DNA of 64,000 nucleotides, taken from Moniliophthora roreri (Eukaryota; Basidiomycota; Agaricomycetes; Agaricales; Marasmiaceae). Shown piece after piece: positions 1-12,396 of this stretch; position 1 is the first letter of the stretch, and every line of letters begins with the position of its first letter. The notes below the pieces were generated by a model. That model did no database searches. It had not been told where the DNA came from and saw only the letters and a list, made by a program, of their open reading frames with translations. A program made the translations under genes and the position numbers. The stretch lies in assembly GCA_001466705.2 (NCBI GenBank), contig LATX02000001.1, positions 2,852,001 through 2,916,000 of the forward strand, read 5' to 3'.

Positions 1-3000
1 TTCAAGCCGCTGAAGATATTGCTCGAGGAATTGGAAGAGTACCGCATCGGTTCTACAGTGAATTAGGTAAACCTTCTAAAAACAGGGGAGATTTACCCAC
101 AGATCAGGATTAACCATCTGCTTCTTCTTCTCCGAACCACTAGATATTCGCAAAGAGATACTTTCGCAGACCATGTGGACGGCGTTTTGTGCACTAGCAA
201 TCAAGACATCGAAGAGTTCGAAAGGAGCATCTGAGGCCAAGGTGAAGTCCTGAGAAAGAATATAAGCACTAAGCATTAACACATAAGGGACGACTCACGG
301 GAACTTCGGCACTCCAGCACTCCAACATTGACTCAAATACCTCCCCAGATTGAACCCGAAATATGTGCTCTAAGACCCTGCGACATCTTTGCCTCGTTCG
401 GTTGTAGATGAGAGAGAGGGATTCATCTCTTGATGACGGTATCTCGGGGTTGGACCAAGAAAGTGTACACCAAATGAGATATAGAACCCTCACACCGTCA
501 TGTAGTGCACGATATGCAGGAGAGCGTGGCTAATGACAATCATCAGATAAAGTCCACCTTAGAGAGATCTCTGGTACTTACTGTTAGCTGCTCGTCGCCG
601 TTTTGTTGGTTATTGTCCGAACTGAAAACGTTGGACACATACCCCAGAAGACTAGTATTCTCCGCGGGCTTCTCCGACATGGGAGGTTCCTCTTCAGGAA
701 TAACTTCTTCCGAGGTGTAAGTGAGACCCAGAAGGACCAAACGCTCCAGCGCATTCAATAGCATGACGAACTCTGCATCTGTGGAAGTTGATGTGGCATC
801 TGAGATGTATTCCTGACCATGCGCGGATAGTGTTATAAGATCCTTCAACGACACAAGGAGCTGCCTGCACACACAGTCATTGAGCGGCGGAACAACTGCC
901 TGTAGAGTTGGTTGGAATTGAGGAACTGCCATCAATATGAAATCAAGCCAATGCTGAAGGACAGGTCGATTCGATTGTAACGCAATTCCATCTACGAGTG
1001 TCTGGACGAGTAGCGGATTGACGGAATAGCTTCTGGTTGGTACGTCTGCACTAAGTTCTGCACTAGTAGCCGTCTCTATCGACGTATCGGCAAAGCGCTG
1101 CTGTCTGCTTTTCCGGGAAGTATCGTCGACAGTGAGAGAGGCTGTGATAACAGAATGGAGAAGGTGAAGCAGTTTATTCTGCAGATCAAGTCTCCCGGAG
1201 TGGACGAGGAAATATAGCTTGCCGATGATCACAGCCTCAATAGCTTCTACAGAGATCGCACTGATTTCGCCTCTGGAGACGATGACCTGCAGCAGATCGA
1301 TGCTGGTTGAATGTATTGACAGATTGTGAGGCTGCATTGTCGGTTCCAAAACCGGCTTGGGTTCTGACTGCAGGAAACTTGGAAGAAAGTCGGTGCACGT
1401 TACAGATACGTTTGGAGAAGGCTTACCGCAGCAAAAGCTCTATCAGAACTTCAAGATAGTTGGATTCTGACTCTGGGAAACCGGCTATCACAACCTGGTC
1501 AGAAATGCATCTTGGCGATACTTGAGTTCACTTACAAGCTTCGACCCTTTGTACAAGCGCGGGATAATAAGATTTCTTTATTGAAACCGTTCTCGCGGTC
1601 TTAACGAAGCCCTGTCCACCAAAACGAACGATGGAAAGGAGCATTTCTAAGAGGTGGTAGACATATCTCTGGTCTAGGGGCCGCTCGTATGAGAATCCTG
1701 CAAGTTCCCTGCCTCCAGTCTTAATACTAGTCGAGTTCCGACGAATAGACGGATCCATCAGGTCGAACAGTATCGGATCAAGGACACTGAAAAACACTTT
1801 TAGTGGGGACTTCGGATGATAACGCTAACTATGAGCTCACCGAATATATGACTTGAGATTGCAACGCATCCAAGTCTCTCCCACGCGGCGTAGACTGGGG
1901 TCATCGTTCTTCAAAGCATCAAGGACAATCATCATCGGTACCTTGAACTTGAAACCGGGAGCGAGATTGTCCTCTGAACAGCATTGTCAACAAGGCTCAT
2001 GGAAACTCAAAGATCAACTTACCCGTCAATCTCCAGAATACACCAAATGCCTCGTACGCTTCTTGCACTTTTCTGGACTCGGAAGATCCCATCGTTTGTG
2101 CCAAAATCGATTCCACATGCGGCCTGTCGGTCGCAGCTTCCAGCGACCAGATCAAATTGACCGCCCGAACATGGTATGCCGCACAGTGGGGACGTAGATA
2201 CGTTAGGAGCCGGGTAACCATATTGGACATGGTCGTCCGATTGTCGATGGGGAAATTCGGTTCCAAATCCTTCGTTTGATATAGTGCGACGACAAGGGAT
2301 ACTATTCGGTCTACAATCGCAAAATTTGCAGACTGCGTATTTCATTCAGATTCGTGTTGCACCCAAGGAAAATCTCCACTCACTTCATGATTGAGATTCT
2401 CAAGTACAGCTGACAGCCATTTTGTAGGCTCCCATGACAGAACCACATGAGAGTTCAGTCTACCGACCAGCCTATCAATGAGCAAGAGAGACTGTGCAAA
2501 GTGTTCCCGTAGAAGGCTCAGATTACTTGGGCCCATTGCAAGGCTCCGTGAGAATATAAGGCTGAGACCGATCAGATTCTCGAAGGCGGAACCGAAAGGC
2601 ATGGTAAACGATCCAGTTGGTTCAGGCGTCGGCACTTTTGGTGTCAAGCCATAGAACGTACAAACAAACCTGTACGGCCGCTCGGATTCGCTAGCTTCTT
2701 GAATTTCGCTTGTAACTTCCGGTCGGTGTAAAAGTGCAGTGTGAGGTATTTGGCGGAGCATTGCACCTAGCAACACAAGGGTTCTTTGCACCATTGGAGA
2801 CGTCGCCTTTCTCACATCTTTTTCAATCTCGAGCTAGGAAATGCGGTCATCGGTTACCGGCATCCGGCTGAATAACTAATAAACTCACCTGCATCAAATC
2901 CAGTATAGCAGTGAAGATCAATGGTAAGTGGATGGTTTGAATCTCCTCATCTTGGGAAAAGGTATTCAGCACAAAGAGAACCATATCAATAGCCTAAATT

Positions 3001-4704
3001 CCATTAGATAGGAGATGACAGAAGTTGGGTAATACTGACGTCGTACTGTTCTCCATTTCCTGAGAGGTTGTCGAAGACAGCAAAAAGTAACTGCTTCCAG
3101 ACAATCTGTGGTTCAGCGGCTTCGTAGAGCGTGCTGGCTGTCACGACTACCTACAAATGAAATATTAGGAAGAGTACGAGTATTAGTGACAGGGAACGTA
3201 CATCTTCATTTCCGTCTGACGATGTCTCTATGAGATGTTTGATTGCTTTGAACGAGTCATAGATCAGAACTTCCGTTAGCACGGATCCTATTTCCCATTT
3301 ATCCAGCAACGAAATGAAGATCTTGAAGGGCCTTGATTCGCTGTAATCGTCGGAAGGGGATAACATGTCGTCCTTGAGGGTTCTGCTAAGCAAGTCCAGT
3401 GCATTGGATTTGAGATACTCGATTTGACGATCACTTTTCTCCTCTGGCCCCAGTAACCAAGAATACAATCGGCGGTTCAAGGAGAGATCGCGGCGGAGCA
3501 CGACACTGACAGACGCTCGCATGAGAATAGCACGATCCTCAGGTGAAGCCCGACGAATGGCACTGCTATCGACCCGAAGTGATTGAAGAAGTAAATCGAG
3601 GGCGCCTCGGCGAACGAGTAGGTTCTCGTCTTCCAGTGCAGCCGCGAATGCGCGAATCATGAGGCCAATATCTTGACCAACGATAGAAGTAATGTCTGGA
3701 ACCTGATGCGTCAGAGACGAAGGGTCGAAGAGCACTTGTAATGTACCTTCAAGCCCATGCAGTTGTGGTAAGCGACGCGAAAGAAAGTTGAGCGAGGTTC
3801 CGCGAGCAGACGGAGTTGTCAACACGACGAGCCATATATTTTGGAAGAAGAACGAGGGCGAAACAGTTCCAGACAATCGATCCAACAATGATAGCACCTA
3901 GTAGACATTAAGTTGGATTAGGCAAATGAGTCATGAGCTGCTGACGCACTTTTTCAAAGAATTCTCCCGTCTCCTCCTCTAATCCAGGTAGCAAGGCAAG
4001 TATGAATGACTTCATGACGGGGCGAAGACTCGATTGCAATGGAAGGTAATGGGTGTCATATAGATTCAATAGCGTCGGCTGGATGGAAGTTAGCGTCGCA
4101 TTTCTGTTACTTTGAATGTTGAACTACCTTGACAGAGGTTGCCGCATACTCGAAGAAGGGAAATAGACCAGAAGACCATATTGGTAAATCGCGTTTCAGC
4201 CCTTCCGACTGACAACGAATCAACTAACACGTCGAGTACGGCAAAGCCCCAAAGACTTACCCCAAGCACCGCTAAAATATGAGCATAAACATCCAAAGCA
4301 CGCTGGTGCACACCGGTTGGTAATGCAGGATTCAGACACTGAGATAGACGTTTTGCGACAATTAGTTTCCGGGGGATCTCCTTGAATTGCATGTAAGATT
4401 GAAAGGTCTAAAATGAGGGATTATAGGTTGAATACACGACCAAAGAACTGATTAAGGCTTACCTTCAGCAACTGCTTTAAGAACGCTATGCAATCCGCCC
4501 ATTCATGAACATTATCGAAAGAGTTGAGACATTTTTCCACCTGCTGAGTGTATTTCTTGTACTTTGGATCTGAAGCGAAAGTTTGTTGGGCTGCCACTGT
4601 TTTCGCAGACGGTAGCATTGAAAGGTGAGCCGGGGTTTGAGGTAGCGAACTCAAGGTCACTGACCACGTTCACGAATTTGCTTGGCAACTTCCTTTGGTT
4701 CCAT
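1..4704 (-). CDS. DOP1: DOP1/Dopey family protein, N-terminal part (runs off left edge)
   Basis: Dopey proteins are large peripheral Golgi/endosome proteins that act with Mon2 and the flippase Neo1 in membrane traffic. The first exons encode a classic Dopey_N domain: a DPKYKKYTQQVEKCL segment with EWADCIAFLKQLLK, then IPRKLIVAKRLSQCLNPALP and GVHQRALDVYAHIL. Helical-repeat-like exons continue to position 1, so the C-terminus is missing. Two starts are possible. I prefer ATG 4704 with an intron at 4597-4664 that joins in phase (IRER to VAAQQ). The alternative is ATG 4618 in the next exon. A second intron is 4408-4462, and a third follows the ALDVYAHILAVLG segment. Several more introns interrupt the rest, so the exon borders below 4000 are approximate. 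The family assignment is firm; the exact start is not. Confidence 0.9.
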
Positions 4705-6301
4705 CTCGTTGATCACCGAGCTCTCGTTATACACAGGCTCGTTGCCGACGTCCTGTCGTTGAGTAGAAGATGAGCCAAAAGCAAGGTGTTTTCTTCTCGA
4801 CAATGACGACGATTGAGTGTAAAGGAACAGGATGCAGTGACGTCCGTCATCCAAATCGCAAGTTTGTTGTCTTCACCATTGTTCGACCACATCCTCTCGT
4901 CTTCTCTGCTGTATAGCATGGCACAAGGCTCAACGTCGGTCGCGCACTCAATCAGGGGTTTCATGTAATGTTTCGCTCATGAGCATCGAATGATCGACTG
5001 CAGTGAGTCAGGGCCACCCTGAGAGGCAGGATTACTATTTCAGCCATGTCCCTCCGTCCCTGAGTCTCAGCGGATCTTGTAGTAACACCTCTTGATTCAT
5101 TCCACACGCAAAGTTTCATACATTAGGGGAGGCCGAGGGAGCTGCAGGCCGTGAACACGCGCCAGGTGATATTGGCTTACTATGGGAGTCCGAATTGGCT
5201 CTACCAATTGGCCCCCAAAGAAATCCTGCTGCCCTGTTGCCGCAGCGAGGTCATTGACATTTCGCTAAAGCTCACAGTCACCAGTCAGACGAAGTTCACC
5301 TTCATTTCTCCCTTCCCCGGAACGCCCAGCGTCCTTTGTGCTTGCCGGGTAATGCATGGTACCTGCAAATATCACTCATGAGGCAAGGCAAGGTCAGTAC
5401 TTATACCATCTCAAGGAACGACTTGGCCTAATGAATTTGTCAGATAACGGGATCATACCCCCTAAACTCCCAACCGAGCACCTCAGACTGTTACGAGTGA
5501 ATGGGATTATTGCAACAGCCTTCGACTGGCTCTTTCTTTCGTGGTGTATTTGTATTTGACGAGCTAGATTTGGAGTCCATTCGAGTATGACCGCCGGCTG
5601 CCTTTGTACCTGCTTGGGGGACGGCCACTCTCTAAGAAACCACAGGAGTCGATAGCTCAGTAGTGCCTGGGTATTACACAGTTGGATTCGAATTCTTGAG
5701 GTAAATGGTTGATTGATGTGATGCTTTGCATGTCCCAGATGAATTTGCTCGTCAAGTCTGGCCCGTTCGACTCGTGAAAGTCGAGAATTGGCGTCTCTGG
5801 GCCGCATCCTGTACAGTGCGGACATATGCTTCCTCATGTAGGGGTGGAGCATAGGTGCGTGGCCACTTGAATAACTTGGCATTCTCCTCGCTTTGACATG
5901 AATCTACCCAAGTTTAACTGAATTGCTTGCATTGGTCATCCGACTCTACGAGAAGCTTCGAAAGTTAACTAGGAAGCCCGTATATCGCAATTCTGAAGGT
6001 CACCTTGCGTCGTGGAATCATCTCACTGGCGGTACCGGTCAAGCCCTCTGGCAGGGTCTACTTCGTCCAAATCTACGCCCTTTTAGTCCTGGTTGTGTCT
6101 TGGCTTCCGTCTCCGTTTCTATCAAAAATCAGGAAGCTCCATCAGCTAAACTAGAAATGAATTCAACCACGGTGCGCGTCGTGATCTGAAACTTTTACTT
6201 GTCAGACCTTCTCACCGCCTCGAGAGCCAAGGATAGGGACGTATAACCCGCGGTCGTATAATAGAATACTCTCCATTCAACCAGTCCTTACTTTTCACAC
6301 C
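4705..6301. other. Intergenic, no gene supported
   Basis: Only short overlapping reading frames occur here. The longest, on the minus strand at 5394-5882, has no recognisable domain, no low-complexity signature and no sensible splice partners. I see no repeats or RNA genes. The left part should hold the DOP1 promoter. Confidence 0.5.
6257..6263 (+). promoter_or_regulatory. TATA-like box of the small secreted protein
   Basis: TATAATA lies 39 bp upstream of the ATG at 6302. This is close, so the leader would be very short or the box may be fortuitous. Confidence 0.35.
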
Positions 6302-6559
6302 ATGTTCGCCAACAAGTCATTTTTCGTCATTCTCTTCGCTTTCATTGCGTCGGCAACTGTCAACGCCATGTCTCTTCCAGAGGCTCGTTGCCATCTTCCC
6401 AATGGAATATGTAATCCTCATACAGTGGATACCTGCCCTCGATGCTGCTTCCCCGAGCAATGCAGTGAGTAAACCCCACGTTAGCTCGTACACATTATTT
6501 CTCAGTCTATTATACTAGTTGGCCAACCATGCACATCGAACTGCGATGATTTCCCCTAA
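6302..6559 (+). CDS. Small secreted cysteine-rich protein (67 aa, two exons)
   Basis: Exons 6302-6464 and 6519-6559 are joined by a 54-nt GTGAGT...CTAG intron and give 67 residues. The first 22 or so residues (MFANKSFFVILFAFIASATV then NA) form a clear signal peptide. The mature part is only about 45 residues and has eight cysteines (C-x6-C-x7-C-x2-CC-x4-C-x3-C-x4-C), an even number expected to form disulfides. It ends NCDDFP. Without splicing, the first exon would stop at TAA three bases into the intron, which supports the splice. I recognise no family. Such proteins are common among fungal candidate effectors and small secreted proteins, but no role can be read from the sequence. The next gene downstream also encodes a secreted cysteine-rich protein, but the two are not obviously homologous. 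Confidence 0.7.
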
Positions 6560-7902
6560 TCATGCGAGTTGAAGGTGCGCTTTCTTTCTATTATGTATCA
6601 CGGTCTTATATTATACCTGTACAGACCAGCTACACGTCTATAGACCACATATGCCAAGTGTATATGTCAAGTGTAATATAACTCGTATAGGAGTATCGAT
6701 TCATTGAATGGACCTGGGCTTTGTCGTCTACGCATACAATGTGAACAAAACTTGGGCATTTCGAGACTTGCGGAATAGACAGGTTGAACACGAATTATCC
6801 TCAATTGAAACTGCATATTCCTTCACCGTATGGCTCTGCCAACACAAACTACCGCAATTCGCACGTATCTGCTTTAAGTCGCCGGATTAAGAATTGAGCT
6901 AGAGCGAGCTTCGCTCGGTGACGTGTTGGTGGAGAGACGGTAAAAAACCGGCTGAGTCGGTTGTGAGTCGGCTCTTCACGACCACAACGCTCGTTGACAT
7001 CTGAGTTCGTGACACCCTCTCTCGCCTGGCTTGCGTCCTCACAGCAACTCTTCTTTGAACATTCAGAAATGACAATGCAGGGATTGGTGGCTGGAAAATT
7101 CGATGAGAGGGTTGACATCGCAGAATGGGAACAAACTTCAGAGTTCCAATGACCCGACAGTGTGTCTGCTGCATGATTTTCTCCCCTTTCGTGGACTCAG
7201 TAATCGCTTTCCAGGTGATTCGTTATACATTATTATCAGAAGGATCGAATTTACCCACACAATCCGTCATCAGAACAGTCGCAACATGGTACACCTGATC
7301 AAGCTATTGAAATGTACCTCGCGCACAGCTAGCACAGCTGTTTCAGTTCAACGCCCTCCGACCTCGTCATGACGACGGGCTGCATCGCTACGCTGGGCTG
7401 ATTTCATAGGCTCACAAGGCAAGTTCGGAATCGGTGCTCCCTCAACCCAACCTCTGCTTCTCAGGGCTAGCGAAACGCGCCTACTGTGTGCTTTTGACCA
7501 CTTATGTATTCGATCTATCTTGGAGTAGTTCCATTGAATGATTCATTTCGAACTTCGAGGCAGTGCCAGCAAAGATGCTCGGAAATTCGCGTTGATCCTG
7601 GGCGTCTCATTACCACATATCATGATGGATTCCAGGTGGATCCCGTCAAATCATGAGCTGGTTGTACTCGGTTTCCGGAAAGACCGTCTTCCCCTTGGGT
7701 CGTGAACCAAGCACGAACTAGCGGTCAAGTATAAAAACCTTTGGACGTGCCCACTTTTCTTCAGCGATTGTATCGTCTATTCTTTCCACTGCCTTTTTAT
7801 TCAACTCCACAGGGCTGAGCCTTTGTGCATCTTCTTGATCATCAACCTTTTTCACCAGTTCTCTAACGACCTTTTGTCTTCAACCACACACTCATTATCA
7901 TC
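6560..7902. other. Intergenic, promoter of the BAS2-like gene at its right end
   Basis: No gene is supported. The reading frames around 6708-7372 are short and lack domain features. The last 170 bp hold a TATA box and a pyrimidine-rich leader. Confidence 0.5.
7730..7737 (+). promoter_or_regulatory. TATA box of the BAS2-like gene
   Basis: TATAAAAA lies 173 bp before the ATG at 7903. It is followed by a CT-rich stretch typical of strongly expressed fungal genes. Confidence 0.6.
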
Positions 7903-8718
7903 ATGATGGCCAAATTCTCTGTCCTTTTCGCACTCCTTACCGTTAACCGTAAGTGCACCATTATCCGAGGGCTGGATTCGTGACTGACTTCATTATTAGT
8001 TGCCGCTGCGACCTACGTTCCTCGTCAAGCTCCTGGTACCCAGTTCATTACCGGTCCATGCCAGAGTGATGCTGATTGTGCATCTGGCTGCTGCGGTTTC
8101 AACACTGGCAAGTGTGCTGGTGCCATTGTTGCTCTCGAACGTGATGGCGGATGTGGTTTCGGTGATGCTCAACCCAACGACAACGCTGCTAGGAAGCTCC
8201 GTGGAGAGGCACCTGCTGCTCCAGGAACTCCCCCTCCTGCTAACAACGGTGCTGGCGGAGCTGCTGCTGGAAGCGGCAAGCCTCCTGGCACTCAATTCAT
8301 CACTGGACCTTGCGCCAATGATGGCGAATGTGCCTCCGGATGCTGTGGATTCAACACTGGCAAGTGCGCTGGTGCTATTGTCGCTCTCGAGCGTGATGGT
8401 GGATGTGGTTTTGGAGACGCTCAGCCCAACGACAACGCTGCTAGAGTCCTTCGTGGCCAGGCACCTGCAGCACCTGGAACTCCCCCTCCTGCCAACAACG
8501 GTGCTGGTGGAGCCGCTGCCGGAAGTGGTAAGCCTCCTGGTACTCAATTCATCACTGGCCCGTGTGCCAATGATGGCGAATGTGCCTCCGGATGCTGTGG
8601 ATTCAACACTGGCAAGTGTGCTGGTGCTATCGTTGCCCTTGAGCGTGATGGTGGATGCGGCTTTGGTGATGCTCAGCCCAATGACAATGCTGCCAGGAAA
8701 CTCCGTGGCCAGGCTTAA
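7903..8718 (+). CDS. Secreted BAS2-like cysteine-rich protein with three 84-aa tandem repeats
   Basis: Exons 7903-7948 and 8000-8718 give 254 residues. A signal peptide (MMAKFSVLFALLTVNLAAA) is followed by three near-identical units. Each contains TQFITGPC, ECASGCCGFNTGKCAGAIVA, LERDGGCGFGDAQPNDNAAR, and then a Pro/Ala/Gly-rich linker (APAAPGTPPPANNGAGGAAA). The cysteine module resembles biotrophy-associated secreted protein 2 (BAS2) of Magnaporthe and the many single-module homologues in fungi; that is a family match from knowledge, and the function of these proteins is largely unresolved. Six cysteines per unit are conserved in all three. The third unit ends directly after the module without the linker. 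Other long frames over this locus, on both strands, are shadows of the repeats. The repeated architecture suggests a cell-wall or extracellular role with avidity, which is inference. Confidence 0.9.
8032..8283 (+). repeat. Intragenic tandem repeat unit 1 (252 bp)
   Basis: First of three in-frame units with an exact 252-bp period. It is the most diverged at the nucleotide level and carries QSDAD where the others have ANDGE. Confidence 0.9.
8284..8535 (+). repeat. Intragenic tandem repeat unit 2 (252 bp)
   Basis: Second unit, nearly identical to unit 3 at the nucleotide level. This suggests it shares the more recent duplication or gene conversion with unit 3. Confidence 0.9.
8536..8715 (+). 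repeat. Intragenic tandem repeat unit 3 (truncated before the linker)
   Basis: Third unit. It stops after KLRGQA at the TAA, so the Pro/Ala/Gly linker found after units 1 and 2 is absent. Confidence 0.9.
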
Positions 8719-9455
8719 AGTTGAGGCGTGAGAATGGGTGTGGAACGTTCTGACCTTTGTGTTACTTTATGTAGAACTTGTAATTGGTGATCTGAAGATT
8801 ATGGAAAGAATAATAATGATCAACGTTGAAAAGCTCTTCATGAAGTGGTTGGCCTGTCCTGGGCTGGGACTCAGATATCCGTGCAAAATCGCTCCAAAGG
8901 CTTTTACGTACTACCCGGCAATGAATCGAAACGATATACTCACACCCCTGTACGTCCTACAGCTCTTGTGAGATTTTCAAAGGCATGCATCAAGCCACAG
9001 ATTTGCCTCATGTCCCTCATCTTCGGTTAGCCTCGTTATTTGAAAGGCTGGGACGTTCTAACGCCCTTCAAAGAGCATGTAAGTGCTCGGATCCAGTATC
9101 TAGGGATTCACTTGAACGTTGAAGCTACAGGAATGCAAGTTCCTTACGCGATAGGCTCAAAGACAAGTAGGGAGTCCTGGCAGGCAGGATGTGTTACTTA
9201 TCATATCACCAGATAACTTCAACCTCTGCGGCTTTTGCAACTTCTTGTGGAGAACTGGTGGAAGATTTGGCCAGAAAGAGCGATCCGAGCTACGCTGTGG
9301 ATTTACGGGTCTTGACGTCGTCATGGTGACAGCCAAGAAGGGCTCTTGATTTTGTCAATGTCCCGAAGGGGTGTCGATGGTATAAAGGTAGCCAGAACGA
9401 TGCCTTATCACCGACGATCTTCGGAGCTCTCTTTCTTTACAGTGTCTGTACCAGA
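8719..9455. other. Intergenic, terminator side of BAS2-like gene and promoter of methyltransferase
   Basis: Frames at 8738-9030 have no domain features. A TATA box at 9381-9388 belongs to the next gene. Confidence 0.5.
9381..9388 (+). promoter_or_regulatory. TATA box of methyltransferase 1
   Basis: TATAAAGG lies 75 bp upstream of the ATG at 9456. This makes that ATG the first one in the predicted transcript. Confidence 0.5.
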
Positions 9456-10639
9456 ATGGCGCTAGGGTCACCTAACTGCAGCTCAGTGACAGTTTTTGCC
9501 AGAAGTATGTCTGGCCCTCGTTTGTTCCTTCGAACAATGGCCACAAAGCAGAAGATATTGAAGCACAACGCTAGTCAGCCTGGAATCATCCTGCAACCAG
9601 TTGCGAAAACTGTCTGGCCGTCTCCACGAACCACAGGCGACTCCCGAGTAGGGCCTGCTGGACCAACCTCGGTATATATGATTCAGCAGTGTGGAGACAT
9701 AGAACGCGATAGGTCATTTATTTGTCTTGTAGTATGTCTACATGATCAAACCAAATCTGGCCTTTTACAGATTAGACGAACAATTCTGGTACTATAAGGC
9801 ACACCATCGTCGCAACCTTGTATACAATCCAAATGTGTCAATTTCTTCTAATGGAGTTGTGCTAGATTCAGCCACAGGATCAGGTTAGTCTCGAGCTAAC
9901 ACACCATGTCGCTCATCACCCCTCAACGAGTTTGCAACGAATCATCGCTTCATCAGGTGCATGGATCCTGAACTTCTCTAAAGAGGCACCATCCAGTATG
10001 GAATTACATGCGATAGACCTATCGCCGACTCACTTCCGTTTCGATGCGGCACCTAGCAATGTTCATTTTACTCAAAGCTCCGTCACCTCCATGCCCCGAA
10101 ACTGGACTCGTAAATTCGATTTCATCCAACAGTCATTCCTCATCAGCTCGTTGTCAACAAGAGACTGGCCTATCGCCATCGCCGAGCTATATCGCGTTCT
10201 CAAACCAGGTGGACACCTTCAAATCCAAGAACTCACCTCTTTCCTCGGTGTCGAGCAGCTTAACGGTGCTCGACCTGGATCTGCTGCCATGATAGTCCGC
10301 AATATCATGGCCAAAATCAGGGAGAAGTATGACTATCTCGTGCATCCTCCTTCGCAGATCGTAAGAATGCTCGAGGAATGTGGATTCAAAGGTATCACCT
10401 GTGATATCAAAGAAGCCCCGAGGTTAGGTTCGCGATTTGGTGGCGAGTCAGGAGCTGCTGGATTGGATTTGCATGTCCGTGCGCTGAAGACGATGAAAGA
10501 AGTTGTTGAAACGAATGAAGGCTTTGGGATTGTTCATGATGGGAATGTATTTGATTCCGTCATGGATCGATACGCAACACAGTGTGAGGAGGAGGGGTTA
10601 CCTGCGTACGAATGCTGTCTCATTTGTGCTCAAAAGTGA
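9456..10639 (+). CDS. SAM-dependent methyltransferase 1 (LaeA/UMTA-like)
   Basis: Class I methyltransferase and one of three paralogues in the window. Exons: up to 9712, 9771-9883 and 9957-10639. The joined core reads RLDEQFWYYK, then the SAM-binding motif I VLDSATGSGAW (canonical GxGxG degenerate to ATGSG), HAIDLSP (acidic motif II), FDFIQQSFLISSL, WPIAIAELYRVLKPGG and the family C-terminus CCLICAQK. Two starts are possible. ATG 9678 would give 276 residues, matching the short N-termini of the paralogues. ATG 9456 adds 74 residues and is the first ATG after the TATA box. Relative to the two other copies there is an extra intron inside motif I. The substrate is unknown; fungal relatives act on small molecules or as LaeA-type regulators. 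Confidence 0.85.
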
Positions 10640-12396
10640 TAGCCATGCATAATATATGCAATATATATAGATATCTGCGGTTTAAACTAGAGGATGTGGA
10701 TTCTGGAAACAATGGAGAAATTTGCGAGTCGGAAGTAACATAAAGGAATATTATCGTACCGCAAGGTCACTAGTACCCATCTGTACAAATGTTCTCCGCG
10801 GTTACACTGTAATGGTCACCTTCATTCTGGTCCTTCCAGTCTGTCCCAGTCGAAGACACGAGTGCCTCAATCTCCTTGGAGTAACTCCTGATCAAGGGAC
10901 AAAGCACCTTTGGACCAGTCTTGGAATCTTTCCGGCATCGGCAATTACGCTGTCCAGAACACTGGGCTCCGCAATACGGGAAGTAGACACCTGCGCATAG
11001 AGGGATCGAAACTTCTCGGCCAACCGGTTAGGCAATATATTGCACTTACGGTCCAGCCGCGCAAGTTATGGTGACTGCCCCATGTTGCAACCTACCTTGT
11101 TCGATCGCCACACGTTTGCACAGGAAATGATCAGCCGATCCAAAAAGGACGTGGGCTCCAGTATTCTTCGGGAGACGAAATCATCAGCCCATGCAACAAG
11201 GTTGATTATGCTTATCGGAAACTAGCCCATCCGGCACCAAGAACCAGGGTTTTCGGCTGCACCAATTACGGCGGGTTTCGGGGGGTGGACGTAGCCGGGA
11301 GAGGATTCCTGCGCAATGAATATCGAAAAGGCGATGGTGAGCATCCTTTCCGAGAGTGGAGAGATGCTTATTATGTAGTTTCATCTTCATACCCCTTCGT
11401 TGAAGAGTTCGGTCCTGCAGGAAGCTCCTGTACATTTGTATATAGAGAAGTGTCAAAAACCTGGGATCGAGTCATATCCCATCGGATCGTCTTCTTCGCC
11501 GCTCTCATATCACAATCGAGGTAGCTGTCGAAAGTTCGACGTCTTCAGCTTAATTCCATGGAAGGCTTGCCTGACTGGGGTGAGTGTTAATTTTGACTTT
11601 CATCGATGTACAATGAGGGTCACTCACCATATTAACTGCAACACCTAAAAAGACTTCACCAAGTAGATGAACATCATCTGTATTACTCAGGAGAGGTGAA
11701 TAACCTTCAGCTGCAGCTATGTATTTAAGTACCAGGCAACGGAGCTGGCGTTCGAGCGAAATTCAAGCACGGCCAAGTTCAAGCCAAGCTCCGAGCGAGT
11801 CGCAGAGCCACCCGCAGATCCGTGGACTATAATGAAGAGACGACGTTAACGCCGACAAGTGTCGTCGATGACGTGTTGACACCCTAGCATAAAAAATGGT
11901 GTGCACCACCGCCGTGAGCGCTGAGTGCTGGGCGGTGAAGGGCGAATGAACGAATTTCAATCACCCCAGAGGCGATCCTCAAAATTGTTGTGATACCGAG
12001 GATGACCGGCATGCCAAGGTCCGCTGATAGGTTACCTACTCTGCATTAGTGATCGAGCTAGAATCCCAAATGATGCTATCAGATATCTTGAATCAGTAGC
12101 AGTGAAGCGCAGCTGCAGGTAGCATGCGGCGTCATAGGTTGGCGGTTTTTTCTCGTTCCCTTCAGGAAGGCGCCCACGGCCGCGGGTACCCAGATGTCCA
12201 GGTCCAACTCTTAATCTTTACCGTTTTCCCGTGTCTTGGTCATCAAACTTGATTTATGCGCTTGCCGTGATTTTCGCCGGCGGTAAGGATGATGTATACA
12301 AGACGCAAAATGACGAGCGAATTACAGAAACTCATGGTAAGAGGTCCCACCCCAGATCCACACAAAGAGAAGCCCGCACGAGATATAGCACGAGAC
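10640..12396. other. Intergenic, no gene supported
   Basis: Frames such as 11040-11225 and 11285-11524 are short and match nothing I know. I see no clear repeats. Confidence 0.45.

Noticed and set aside
5394..5882. 162-codon minus-strand frame
   Set aside because: No domain, no splice partners, biased composition and no neighbouring gene logic.
6890..7030. Possible shared repeat with 11850-11900 (GTGACGTGTTG-like strings)
   Set aside because: The match is about 11 bases only, within chance expectation for this window.
7996..8731. Long open frames on both strands over the BAS2-like gene (183 and 243 codons)
   Set aside because: They are out-of-frame shadows kept open by the repeated, GC-biased codons of the real gene. 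They have no signal peptide or family.
11285..11524. 79-codon plus-strand frame in the 10.6-12.4 kb gap
   Set aside because: Locally protein-like, but it has no known family and no supporting exons.
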